The notes under the pieces were generated by a model. That model was not told the DNA's origin. It searched no databases and saw only the letters and a list, made by a program, of their open reading frames with translations. The position numbers were made by a program, and so were the translations under genes. From a bacterium (GTDB lineage Archaea > Nanobdellota > Nanobdellia > SCGC-AAA011-G17 > GW2011-AR17), in contig JAUYPF010000059.1 of assembly GCA_030697685.1 (NCBI GenBank), forward strand, positions 1 to 38,526: a stretch of 38,526 nt of DNA, given 5' to 3'. Positions within the stretch are counted from its first letter, which is position 1. Each line of letters starts with the position of its first letter. Positions 20,852 to 29,812 of this stretch are shown here, in pieces.

Positions 20852-21594
20852 TGAGGATAATACTTCATGAGATAATAAAACCTTCTCCAAATATTTAATA
20901 ACCTAACCTTAATTATCCAAAAGATATCCCGAGAAGCCAAAGCAACAATATACTCTGCAACATCTTGAGAACGCAACATCTTCCATTTCTTTCTTTCCAC
21001 AGCTAAATCATTCAAAATATCAGTATCCACACCAGCAGGATGTACAAGAGAAATTCGAATATTATTTTTCTTTAGTTCCCAACGCAAACTCCTTTTGAAC
21101 CCAGTTACTGCATGCTTCGAAGCACAATACGCACTTCTCCCTGGCAATGCAATTAATCCTAGCACAGAAGACACAGTTATAATATGCCCTTCTGTTTTTT
21201 TCTTCAACATTAATCGTACAGCTTCTTGCGTACAATAAAAAACCCCAGAAACATTGATATCCAAAGTATCCTGCCAATCCTTCAAAGAAGTATCTACAAG
21301 ATCAAAATTTCTTCCAATACCAGCATTATTCACTAAGACATCCACATGCCCAAACTCTTTTTCCACAAGATAAAATAATCTCTGTACATCTTTTTGTTTC
21401 GCAACATCAGTTTTGATAGCAATACAAGGAACTCCCAAAGAAAGAATTTTTTCTTTCAACTTTTCTAATCGTTCTAACCTTCGCGCAACAAGAACAAGAG
21501 TACATCCTTCTTTTGCAAAAGCTAAAGCACTTGCTTCTCCAATACCAGAACTTGCTCCTGTAAGAACAACTACTTTATTTTGTAAAGAAACCAT
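20848..21594 (-). CDS. Short-chain dehydrogenase/reductase (SDR)
   Basis: The 248-aa product is a classical SDR: VVVLTGASSGIGEA cofactor motif (8-21), NNAGIG (89-94), VSSVLG with the catalytic Ser (about 142-143), Y156-CAS-K160, and HPAGVDTDI after it. The RR in VLVARRLERL after strand 2 favours NADP(H). The substrate is unknown. The C terminus (IIKVRLLNIWRRFYYLMKYY) is basic-hydrophobic and may contact the membrane. Confidence 0.92.
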   Translation of the reverse strand: MVSLQNKVVVLTGASSGIGEASALAFAKEGCTLVLVARRLERLEKLKEKILSLGVPCIAIKTDVAKQKDVQRLFYLVEKEFGHVDVLVNNAGIGRNFDLVDTSLKDWQDTLDINVSGVFYCTQEAVRLMLKKKTEGHIITVSSVLGLIALPGRSAYCASKHAVTGFKRSLRWELKKNNIRISLVHPAGVDTDILNDLAVERKKWKMLRSQDVAEYIVALASRDIFWIIKVRLLNIWRRFYYLMKYYPH

Positions 21595-21618
21595 AAAAAA
21601 AGAATAAATACTTTCTTT

Positions 21619-22476
21619 TTAAGACTGACGCTTTTTATCTTCAATAACTTTTTTTGAAGAACCTTCTAAATATTTTTTTGCATTCTCAGAACTAACAACA
21701 CTTCTTCCCAATTGTTTCTCAATATCCTTTCGTGCATTCCCTGCAACACTTCCTCCCTTCACAGCAATACCCTTACTTTCCACAAAAGTTTTAGGATTCT
21801 CCTTTTTTGAAATCTCTGTTGTTGTAGCTTCTGCAAGCATATTCAAAACAAGTTCTATATTAGTCATATTATCCCTCAAACTCTCCATTTTGAGATTTTT
21901 TAATTGCTTATATTCCGTAACAGTTTTTCCTGACCAAGCTTTCGTAATCTCATTAGTCAGTATAGCATAATCAGATTGTTTCTCTATGCCAGACCTATTC
22001 CACTCATCAGTCAAATCTTTTCTGATCTCAATAGTCTTAAGCCTTTGATTAATCCATTCCTTTGAATAACCCTTTTGCAGATATGTTCTCATAGCTCTCT
22101 CAAATGCAAGCTCTGGATCCTCTGTTTCCTCAATTCGTTCATATCCTACTTTCGCAAGCCAAATTTTGAATGGCTCTGCATTTTTTGATGGTATGGATTG
22201 CACAAGACGAAGAACTTGCTCTGTATCTGCAACATCTGTAAGTCTCATCTTACCATCTGGAGCAAGCATTTTCAACACGTTACAATTTGTAACGCTTTGA
22301 TTACCTTCATCAAGTAATCGTTTCTTTAAAACTCTCCAATATACTTGAGGATTCTCACTAATAGTAAGAACTTCTATAACATCAACTATTGAAAAATACC
22401 ATTTTTGTTCATCTTCAACCCACTGAACCCGTACATTTTTATTTTCAAATAACTTAATGGAATGATCTTTGTTCAT
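21619..22476 (-). CDS. BRO-N domain protein (DinD-like)
   Basis: The 285-aa product has the BRO N-terminal pattern: IKLFENKNVRVQWVEDEQKW, FSIVDVIEVLT, YWRVLKKRL, LAPDGKMRLTDVADTEQVLR and LVQSIPSKNAEPFKIWLAKV. The rest resembles the DinD/DNA-damage-inducible relatives with a predicted helical C terminus. BRO-N domains bind DNA and are common in phages, viruses and mobile elements, so this may be an acquired gene. It has a strong ribosome binding site AAGGAGG 11 nt before the ATG and its TATA box at 22531-22540. Confidence 0.85.
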   Translation of the reverse strand: MNKDHSIKLFENKNVRVQWVEDEQKWYFSIVDVIEVLTISENPQVYWRVLKKRLLDEGNQSVTNCNVLKMLAPDGKMRLTDVADTEQVLRLVQSIPSKNAEPFKIWLAKVGYERIEETEDPELAFERAMRTYLQKGYSKEWINQRLKTIEIRKDLTDEWNRSGIEKQSDYAILTNEITKAWSGKTVTEYKQLKNLKMESLRDNMTNIELVLNMLAEATTTEISKKENPKTFVESKGIAVKGGSVAGNARKDIEKQLGRSVVSSENAKKYLEGSSKKVIEDKKRQS

Positions 22477-22541
22477 GATACACCAACCTCCTTGATTTTA
22501 AAAGTGCCATTAAATGTACAAACCAAAAAGGCTTTATAAGA

Positions 22542-22565
22542 TTGGCGCACACCCGGTGCCGAACG
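22542..22565. promoter_or_regulatory. GC-rich imperfect dyad upstream of the BRO-N gene
   Basis: GGCGCACACCCGGTGCC is a GC-rich imperfect inverted repeat (GCAC/GTGC arms) in otherwise AT-rich DNA, immediately upstream of the minus-strand TATA box (CTTATAAAGCC). Its position fits an operator for autoregulation; no partner site is known in the window. Confidence 0.35.
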
Positions 22566-22671
22566 TGTCAATCTGTCAATGTGGTCAAATTCAAGGGATA
22601 TAAGCCTTGTAGTGGCAAAATAATTTTGTCCAAGACTTGTCCAACAAGAGCACACTCACCAAAAATAGAAT

Positions 22672-25536
22672 TTACAATCTCTCAAAACCAATCACAAACT
22701 TCTTCCCACGAATCTCCCCTTCAGCCATATGAGAAAACTTTTTAGTATGCTCTAAATGCACTATCTTCGCACCACAACGTTCTGCAAGCGCCCCAGCCCA
22801 AGCAACAAGATGTACTCCTTCTACATGCACAGCTAACTCAATTCTATCTTCCTTCTTCAATCCAGCCTCTTTTCGCAAAGCCTGTACTCTTCGCATGATC
22901 TCACGAGCAAAACCTTCTTCTTCTAAAGCTTTCGTTGTTGCAAGATCCAAAACTACAGCACCATAAGGAAAAGTAACTGTATGTTCATCAGCAGCCATAG
23001 AAACATTCGTAGGAACAAATTGTAAACCCTTCAAATTCACTTGTTTCAAAAGAAGAGGAAGAAATATTTTTATTTTTTCTTCTATTTTATCATGCCCCTC
23101 ACCAAGATACACAACTGCTTTTTCCAATGGCCAACGCACATTCACTTTTTCTTTATCTCGTGCAGCCATCAGTGCTTGCAAAACAACAGCAGTCATACTC
23201 ATTCCATCCTCAAACTCTCCATCAATCAAATCTTCTTGAACTTTTGGCCACTTTTGAAGATGAATCGATTCAAAGCAAAATAAATCTATATTAATTTTTT
23301 CGGAAATAAAAGGAAGGAATGGAGCTAAGAGCGTAATTCCACTCAAATATGAATCATACAATACTTTTTGTACACCCTTATCATCTAAATCATCCCGAAT
23401 AAACTGAACATATGTTTTTGAGAGATCAAATAAAAGATAATTCTTAATAGCTTCCATTGCCTTATGATATTCTAAACCATCCAAATATCCTGTCACATCT
23501 TGCACCAATCGTTCTCTTCGTGAAACAATCCATCGACTTGCAGGATCATCACTATTTATCTCTCCTTTCTTTTGACAATTTTCCTTCACATATCGTGCAA
23601 GATTAAGTATAATCAACAAATGCCTATGAACTTCTTTCCCAGGGCCATATCCAAAGCAGATATTATACTGTGGATTCTGTGAACAATATTGCCAACGCAT
23701 AATATCAGCACCCATTTTTTGCACAGCATCATCAAACCAAATAGCATTACCTGCGCTCTTATGCATAGCTTTTCCTTTTTCATCTCGTACTTCTTCATAT
23801 GCAAGGATTCGTTTATACGGCGCAACACCTTCTAAAACAACAGACATAAACAGCTGTGCATAAAACCATAATCGTACTTGTGCACGCATTTCAATTTCTA
23901 ATTCTATAGGAAACCATTTCTTCCAATAATTTTTATCTTCAAAATATTTCAAAGTAGTAAAAGGAACAATGCCTGCATCCAACCAACAATCTCCGACATC
24001 AGTAATTCTTTCTATTTCTGCTCCACAAGAACATTTGATTTTCACAGCATCAATCCAAGGCCTATGCAATTCTGGAAGATCATCAACTAATTTTTTATCC
24101 ACTGCTTTTTCCCGTAATTCTTTTCGTGAACCAACAACAGTTAAATTATTACAAGTAGAACACTCATAGAACATCAATGGTAATCCCCAATATCTTCTTC
24201 GAGAAATATTCCAATCCTCCATATTATCCAACCAATCTTGCATGAGCTTTCCCACATGCTCTGGATACCATTGAACTGTTGCAGCTGCTTCTTTCATTCT
24301 TGGTCGTAGTTCATCACATGCAAGGAACCAAGAAGAATCTAATCGGAACACCAATTCATGTTTGCATCTCCAACATACAGGATATCTATGTTTGTAATTT
24401 TCTACAGCAAAAAGAATATTTCGTTTTTCAAGTTCCTTTACAATCTCTTCTTTTGCTTTCATAACCCCTTTTCCAGTCAACCAAGAAAAGCCTTTGTTAT
24501 ACACACCATAATCATCTAAAGCTGGATCTAAAATCTTTAAACCTAACTTTTTTCCTAATTCATAATCCTCCTCACCACAACTAGGAGCAATATGCACAAT
24601 TCCAGTCCCCTCACTTTCTCCAACTTCATTCCATAGAATAACTTTGTGTACAATTCCTTTTTGTACTTCAAAATCCGGATAGAAAGATTCATACTCCCAT
24701 CCCAGCATTTCTTTTCCCTTGAGTTTTCTAAGAATAGTATAATCTTTCTTTAATTTTTGTACGAGCGCTTCAGAGATATAATATACATCATCTCCTTTTT
24801 TCACTGCAACATACATATGTTCAGGGTTCACTGCCGCAGCAACATTACTTGAAAGTGTCCACTCTGTTGTCGTCCATAATAATAAATATTCATTCTCTTT
24901 ATCTTTTAACTTTGCTTTGACATAAAGAGAAGGATGCACCAATTCTGCATAACCATCATCACTCATTTCATGTTTTGAAGAACTTGTACCACATCTAATA
25001 CACCAAGGAAGAATTCTCTTTCCTTTATACAACCAACCTTCTTTGTGGCACTTTTGTAAAAAAAACCAAATCCCTTCAATATTACTATCAGCCATAGTAA
25101 AATAATCCTTTCCCCAATCCATCCATTGTCCTAGCTGTTGTGATTGTTCTGTTTGCACAGCAGAATATTTTTCTACACGCGCACGGCATGCTTGGGAGAA
25201 TTTATCCAAACCAAAATGCTCAATATCTTTTTTTGAATTAAACCCTAATGATTTTTCAGTTTCAACTTCTAACCAAAGCCCTTGACAATCAAAGCCATTT
25301 TGATAGCGTTCATCTTCTCCTTTCATTGCATGATATCTCTGATAAAGATCTTTCAGCGTCCTTCCCCACGCATGATGCACCCCCATAGGATTATTTGCTG
25401 TGATTGGTCCATCTAAGAAAGAAAAGTTTTTTTGTCCAGAATTTTGCTTTCGCAATTTCTCAAAAATATTCTTCTCTTTCCAATACACAAGAATATCCTT
25501 TTCTAAATTGTAAGTACCAGTACTTTCCATATACAA
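22672..25536 (-). CDS. ileS: Isoleucyl-tRNA synthetase, variant signature motifs
   Basis: The 954-aa product has class Ia order: N-terminal catalytic segment FLDGPITANNPMGVHHAWGR (39-58, HHAW in place of HIGH), a CP1 editing domain with LWTTTEWTLSSNVAAAVNPE and GTGIVHIAPSCGEEDY, zinc-type pairs CWRC, CSTC and CSC, KAMHKSAGN near residue 590 (in place of KMSKS-GN), and an anticodon-binding C terminus. It charges tRNA-Ile and edits Val. TATA at 25549-25556 is close upstream; the start may be the second ATG at 25530. Confidence 0.95.
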   Translation of the reverse strand: MYMESTGTYNLEKDILVYWKEKNIFEKLRKQNSGQKNFSFLDGPITANNPMGVHHAWGRTLKDLYQRYHAMKGEDERYQNGFDCQGLWLEVETEKSLGFNSKKDIEHFGLDKFSQACRARVEKYSAVQTEQSQQLGQWMDWGKDYFTMADSNIEGIWFFLQKCHKEGWLYKGKRILPWCIRCGTSSSKHEMSDDGYAELVHPSLYVKAKLKDKENEYLLLWTTTEWTLSSNVAAAVNPEHMYVAVKKGDDVYYISEALVQKLKKDYTILRKLKGKEMLGWEYESFYPDFEVQKGIVHKVILWNEVGESEGTGIVHIAPSCGEEDYELGKKLGLKILDPALDDYGVYNKGFSWLTGKGVMKAKEEIVKELEKRNILFAVENYKHRYPVCWRCKHELVFRLDSSWFLACDELRPRMKEAAATVQWYPEHVGKLMQDWLDNMEDWNISRRRYWGLPLMFYECSTCNNLTVVGSRKELREKAVDKKLVDDLPELHRPWIDAVKIKCSCGAEIERITDVGDCWLDAGIVPFTTLKYFEDKNYWKKWFPIELEIEMRAQVRLWFYAQLFMSVVLEGVAPYKRILAYEEVRDEKGKAMHKSAGNAIWFDDAVQKMGADIMRWQYCSQNPQYNICFGYGPGKEVHRHLLIILNLARYVKENCQKKGEINSDDPASRWIVSRRERLVQDVTGYLDGLEYHKAMEAIKNYLLFDLSKTYVQFIRDDLDDKGVQKVLYDSYLSGITLLAPFLPFISEKINIDLFCFESIHLQKWPKVQEDLIDGEFEDGMSMTAVVLQALMAARDKEKVNVRWPLEKAVVYLGEGHDKIEEKIKIFLPLLLKQVNLKGLQFVPTNVSMAADEHTVTFPYGAVVLDLATTKALEEEGFAREIMRRVQALRKEAGLKKEDRIELAVHVEGVHLVAWAGALAERCGAKIVHLEHTKKFSHMAEGEIRGKKFVIGFERL

Positions 25537-25630
25537 AGAAAAAATTACTTGCTTTAAATAACTTTGGCTGAAAAAAAAGAAAAGTTAGAGTAAAATTCTA
25601 GATTTATCCATAAGTAGTAACATCCGAAAG

Positions 25631-25640
25631 TCTTATAAAG
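25631..25640 (+). promoter_or_regulatory. TATA box of the 98-aa gene
   Basis: TCTTATAAAG precedes a leader that contains AAAAAGGAG at 25655-25663. That ribosome binding site is closer to GTG codons at 25668/25671 (a 27-codon frame that overlaps the gene start) than to the ATG at 25694. Confidence 0.5.
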
Positions 25641-25693
25641 GATCTAAGACCCTTAAAAAGGAGAAAAGTGGTGATATCTATGAATATACAAAG

Positions 25694-25990
25694 ATGGAAG
25701 AACTCATTGAAAAACCTATGTTGGTCATGCAAATCCGCCCTGAATTCTCTATAGTCTATAAAGCTAATCCTAAACTTAAATTAAAAAAAGAGCATCTTAA
25801 AACAAAAAGAGAATTTACTGATTATCTCTCAAAAACTACAAAAAACTGGAAAGAAGGAGAATATTTCTTACGCTCAAACCTTGGTCCCTTCGCAGCTTTC
25901 CATGTAAAAAAAGGTGGAAAAATAACTTTATTCAAAGAAAATAAAAATAAAATTCCTTATTTATGTTGGTCAATTATGGGCAACAAATGA
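25694..25990 (+). CDS. Hypothetical protein, 98 aa
   Basis: A basic soluble protein (LKLKKEHLKTKREFTDYLSK) with a beta-rich C terminus (FAAFHVKKGGKITLFKENK). No family is recognised. The ATG at 25694 has no ribosome binding site directly before it; the frame is open upstream but without an ATG. Its TGA overlaps the next gene's ATG, so the two are coupled. Confidence 0.6.
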   Translation: MEELIEKPMLVMQIRPEFSIVYKANPKLKLKKEHLKTKREFTDYLSKTTKNWKEGEYFLRSNLGPFAAFHVKKGGKITLFKENKNKIPYLCWSIMGNK

Positions 25991-26346
25991 AATTTCCTCC
26001 AGAACTAACAAAGGAAAAGACATCACAAGCAGGAATTTTTTTAGGGACAGTAGTACTAGGTGAAATAAGTAAAATGGACCTTGTAACAGGATCACCATTA
26101 GAATTAAGCATACATAATTATGGAACTGATGTCCTATACCCATTAGGATTATATTTTTTCACGAGATATCTTGGAATATCTCAAATAACTTCAATAATGA
26201 CCGTGGCTACATTATCTATTCTTTCAGAAATAAGCGATACCTTTGATGGTGGTGTGTACGACCCAAGGGATTTTTTAGCATATGGTTTAGGTTTGGGCAT
26301 TGGGTATCTTATTGATAGTAGAATTTCAAAAAAAAATACCCTTTAG
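25987..26346 (+). CDS. Hypothetical membrane protein, VanZ-like features, 119 aa
   Basis: The ATG at 25987 overlaps the preceding stop as ATGA and is preferred to a start 24 bp upstream. About three hydrophobic segments are visible (AGIFLGTVVLGEI, DVLYPLGLYFFTRYLG, DFLAYGLGLGIGYLID). The segment EISDTFDGGVYDPRDFLAYG resembles the acidic loop before the last helix of VanZ-like membrane proteins. The role is not known. Confidence 0.65.
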   Translation: MKFPPELTKEKTSQAGIFLGTVVLGEISKMDLVTGSPLELSIHNYGTDVLYPLGLYFFTRYLGISQITSIMTVATLSILSEISDTFDGGVYDPRDFLAYGLGLGIGYLIDSRISKKNTL

Positions 26347-26433
26347 AGGAAAAATCCTCCAATAATATCACCAAAACTCTTATAAACTTTACAAAACCCC
26401 CATTTAATCATTAAATTAGGAGTTAATTAAAAA

Positions 26434-26736
26434 ATGAATACATACCAAAAACCAGTTGAAGTAGGTGACGAAATAGAAGTAACAATAGAAAGCACCGGTG
26501 CAAAAGGAGATGGCATCGCAAAGGTAAACAACTTTGTAATAATCATCCCTGGTGCAAAAGAAGGGGACAAAGTAAAAGTAAAAATTACAAGAGTCCTAAA
26601 GAAAATGGCTTTCGCAGAAGTAATTACTGAAGGAAGTTCTAGTGCTTCTGATGAAGATGCTACTGCTTCTAATGAAGAAATACAAGAAGAGAGCTATGAA
26701 GAAGAAGAAGAACAGAGTTCTGACGAAGAAAACTGA
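26434..26736 (+). CDS. TRAM-domain RNA-binding protein with acidic tail
   Basis: Residues 1-68 are a TRAM domain: VEVGDEIEVTIESTGAKGDG, IAKVNNFVIIIPGAKEGDKV and FAEVI, close to the archaeal small TRAM proteins that bind RNA. The C-terminal 30 residues are almost all Glu, Ser and Asp (EEEEEQSSDEEN), which is unusual for these normally compact 60-70-aa proteins. AGGAG stands 11 nt before the ATG, and TATA near 26375 implies a leader of about 30 nt. Confidence 0.9.
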   Translation: MNTYQKPVEVGDEIEVTIESTGAKGDGIAKVNNFVIIIPGAKEGDKVKVKITRVLKKMAFAEVITEGSSSASDEDATASNEEIQEESYEEEEEQSSDEEN

Positions 26737-26779
26737 GCAATCTAAAAATTTATAAATCTCTTTATTTTTTATATTTTTT

Positions 26780-29700
26780 ATGCAAGACTCTACAATTTGG
26801 ACAGAAAAATACCGCCCACAAAAATTCTCAGAAGTCAAAGGCCAAACAAAGATAGTAGAGCGAATAAAAGCATTTGTAGAACAAAAAAATATGCCACACA
26901 TCCTCTTAGCAGGTCCGGCCGGCGTTGGAAAGTGTATAAAGGGAGATACCCCAATACTTACAGGACAGGGTGAACTAACCACAATAGAAGAAGCTTATAA
27001 TCAAAAATGTAAAGAAGTCATGTCTATTAATCATCAAGGAAAAATAAAAAAAGGAAAAATAGCCTATTTTTACAAAGGCAAAACAGAAAAAACAATCTAT
27101 ATAAAAACAGAAAAAGGTGATGAAGTCACATCAACTCCAGATCACCCTTATTTAATATTAAGAGAAGGTTTACCCATTTGGTGTAAAGCTGAAGAACTAA
27201 AACTAAGTGATTTAGTAGCTACCCCAACAAAAACAATTTTTTCTATAAAGAAGCCAACTATCACTTGGGGAGGAATACCAAATATTTGGGCAGAATTATT
27301 TTCTCCAGAAACAAGACCAAGCAATCAAATGTATATAGGAGTAAAAAAAGATATAATAGTCTATTTAGAAAAGAAGATTTTTTCTTCAAGTATAGATATA
27401 GCAAAAGCAACAAAAACAAAAAGGGGAACAGTAAACATCTGTCTAAACCAATTAAACAATGAAGGAATCATATCTTTCCAAAAGAAATATCCACTAACGG
27501 TAAAATTAGAGAAAAAAGAAATCCTAACAAATACATTACCTCTTGAAAAAATAAAAGATTTATCTACAATCAAAAGGGTCTTTGATAAAACACAGAATAA
27601 AACCTCTACAAAAATTACATTTTTTCAAAATCCCAGTCCAGCTTTTTATGAATGGCTAGGATATGTATGGGGAGATGGCCATATTACAAATTCTTCAATT
27701 ATTTTAACAAATAAAAACGAAGGAATAAGAAAAAATTTTATCCAACTTTCAAAAGAAATATTTGGACCAGAATTAAAAATAGTTGAAAGAACAACAGGGA
27801 AAGAAGAAGTAAATATTCAAAAAGTCAGTTCAATTTGTAAGTTATTAGAAATAAATTACAAGATTAAAAGGGACAAGAAAAAGGCGCATTTAATAACAGT
27901 TCCAAAAGAATTATACAGATGTGAATCAGAGTATATTACAAGATTTATAGACGCATTTTACTCTTGTGATGGATATTACTCAAAAAAGAAAAGGTACATT
28001 GAAATTTCCTCAAGAAGTAAATCTTTTATTATGGGTTTAAAATACTTATTAGTAAGATTAGAGATCCTATCTAAAACACATACAAAATATGGGCAATATT
28101 ATTTAACTGTTTCTGGTGGGAAAGATGTAGAAAAATTTAGAGATACAATAAAACCAAAATTTAAAAAAATACCTGAGAAAATACTCCATGAAACAAATAA
28201 TGATTTACTTAAAATACCTAAGAACCTATCATTCACTCTACAATCATTAGGCATTAGAAGAAAAGAATTAGGAAGAAAAAAAGAGCTAGAGTATCTTTTT
28301 GAAAGAAAAACAGGTTCAAGAACCAAAATTATAAATCTCTATAAAAAAATTATCTCACTTTCAAGAGACAGGATTTTTGAAGCTTTAAAAACAATTGAGC
28401 TAATTAATTCAGTTAAAGAAGAGTCTTTAAAAGAGATGATAGAAAGCCATTTAAAAAAACTAAAGGACTATTCCTTTCGTAAACAGATACAACAAAAATC
28501 AAAAATAAAATACGACCGATTAAAAGAGTATTATAATCATAAAAGACAACCCAACCTTAAGAACTTATTAAAAGTTATTGATTCTATAGGAGAAATAACA
28601 AAAGAAAACCAAGAATTAGGAGAAAAAATAAGAAAAAAAGTAACTATCACCTTAGCAATTATAGAAACACTTCAAAAATTAAACATTAGCTTCGAAGAAA
28701 TTGCAAGAAAAAACAAATATCTAGTAAAATCCACATCTACAAATTATATATTAAGTAACAACAATAATATTTCCTTAGAAGGAGTCTATAACTTAGAGAC
28801 AATCTCAGAAACAATTAAAGAAATTATAACTGAAAGAATATATTCCGAAGAGACTATAAAAACACTTGAGGCTATAGAATTCCTTTCAGAAGCAGATTTA
28901 GCTTGGACAAAAGTCAAAGAAAAAAGAGAAGAGGGAGAAGCAACAGTTTTTGATCTCAACATAGAAGAATATCACAATTTTATTGGGGGACATGGCCCAT
29001 TAGTCCTACATAATTCAACTTTAGCCTTAGTAGTCGCAAAAGAACTTTTCAAAGAGGACTGGAAACAAAGTTTTTTAGAGCTTAATGCGTCGGATGATCG
29101 CGGCATCGATGTCGTAAGACACACTATTAAAGAATTTGCAAAAACAAAATCAATGAACAATGTACCATTTAAAATTATTTTTCTTGATGAATGTGACTCA
29201 TTAACAAAAGAAGCACAACAAGCATTAAGAAGAACCATGGAAAGCTACGTCGTTACAACTCGCTTCATCCTCAGTTGCAATTTTTCATCAAAAATAATCG
29301 ACCCAATACAAAGTCGCTGTTCTGTCTTTCGCTTTAAACCTCTTATAGAATCAGAACTCAAAGATTATATTCTAAATATCGCACAACGCGAACAGTTGCA
29401 AATTAATGATAAAGCAATTACTGCACTTGTAGATATAAGCAATGGTGACGTAAGAAGAATAACCAACATCCTTCAAAGTTGTTCTTCTATTGATAAGAAC
29501 ATTACAGAAGAATTAATTTATTCTTTAGTCTCGGCAGCAGAACCAAAAGAAATAAAAGAAATTCTTACTTTAGCAATAAATAGACAATTCATCAAAGCAA
29601 GATCTCTCTTATTAGATACCATGCTCAAGCATGGATTATCAGGTATAGATATTCTCAAGCAAATTCAAAAAGAAACTCTAGAACTATCTACAATTTCTGA

Positions 29701-29812
29701 TGAAAAAAGAATTGAGCTCATTGATAAATGTGGAGAGATAGAATTTAGAATGGTAGAAGGGTCAGACGAATTTATCCAACTTGAAGCCTTACTTGCGAGT
29801 TATGCAAAATGA
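26780..29812 (+). CDS. rfcS: Replication factor C small subunit, precursor with intein
   Basis: The 1010-aa precursor gives, after intein removal (residues 52-745), a 316-aa clamp-loader subunit: TEKYRPQKFSEVKGQ, P-loop GPAGVGK-(intein)-STLALVVA, LNASDDRGIDVVR, Walker B IIFLDECD, sensor 1 FILSCNF and the QSRC arginine-finger motif. It loads PCNA with RFC-L. The last codon overlaps RFC-L's ATG (ATGA), so both are translated together. Splicing is essential because the intein divides the ATP-binding loop. Confidence 0.96.
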   Translation: MQDSTIWTEKYRPQKFSEVKGQTKIVERIKAFVEQKNMPHILLAGPAGVGKCIKGDTPILTGQGELTTIEEAYNQKCKEVMSINHQGKIKKGKIAYFYKGKTEKTIYIKTEKGDEVTSTPDHPYLILREGLPIWCKAEELKLSDLVATPTKTIFSIKKPTITWGGIPNIWAELFSPETRPSNQMYIGVKKDIIVYLEKKIFSSSIDIAKATKTKRGTVNICLNQLNNEGIISFQKKYPLTVKLEKKEILTNTLPLEKIKDLSTIKRVFDKTQNKTSTKITFFQNPSPAFYEWLGYVWGDGHITNSSIILTNKNEGIRKNFIQLSKEIFGPELKIVERTTGKEEVNIQKVSSICKLLEINYKIKRDKKKAHLITVPKELYRCESEYITRFIDAFYSCDGYYSKKKRYIEISSRSKSFIMGLKYLLVRLEILSKTHTKYGQYYLTVSGGKDVEKFRDTIKPKFKKIPEKILHETNNDLLKIPKNLSFTLQSLGIRRKELGRKKELEYLFERKTGSRTKIINLYKKIISLSRDRIFEALKTIELINSVKEESLKEMIESHLKKLKDYSFRKQIQQKSKIKYDRLKEYYNHKRQPNLKNLLKVIDSIGEITKENQELGEKIRKKVTITLAIIETLQKLNISFEEIARKNKYLVKSTSTNYILSNNNNISLEGVYNLETISETIKEIITERIYSEETIKTLEAIEFLSEADLAWTKVKEKREEGEATVFDLNIEEYHNFIGGHGPLVLHNSTLALVVAKELFKEDWKQSFLELNASDDRGIDVVRHTIKEFAKTKSMNNVPFKIIFLDECDSLTKEAQQALRRTMESYVVTTRFILSCNFSSKIIDPIQSRCSVFRFKPLIESELKDYILNIAQREQLQINDKAITALVDISNGDVRRITNILQSCSSIDKNITEELIYSLVSAAEPKEIKEILTLAINRQFIKARSLLLDTMLKHGLSGIDILKQIQKETLELSTISDEKRIELIDKCGEIEFRMVEGSDEFIQLEALLASYAK
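26933..29014 (+). mobile_element. RFC-S intein with LAGLIDADG homing endonuclease, 694 aa
   Basis: The intein starts with Cys (CIKGDTPIL, block A), has TSTPDHPYLI (block B), two LAGLIDADG-like motifs (LGYVWGDGHI and FIDAFYSCDGYY), VFDLNIEEYHNFIG (block F) and ends HN before an extein Ser. It sits between Lys and Ser of the P-loop, the site known from other archaeal RFC inteins. Between block B and the first endonuclease motif lies a winged-helix-like segment (SIDIAKATKTKRGTVNICLN), and after the second motif about 200 residues of helical, basic sequence. It is larger than most inteins (350-550 aa). Confidence 0.93.

Noticed and set aside
22542-22660. tRNA or small RNA gene in the GC-rich gap before IleRS
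   Set aside because: No T arm or acceptor stem can be formed; the region is explained as promoter, leader and possible operator of the BRO-N gene.
26596-26982. 128-aa minus-strand ORF with hydrophobic stretch
   Set aside because: It is the mirror of the acidic tail of the TRAM gene and the start of RFC-S; the hydrophobic look is the complement of Glu/Lys codons.
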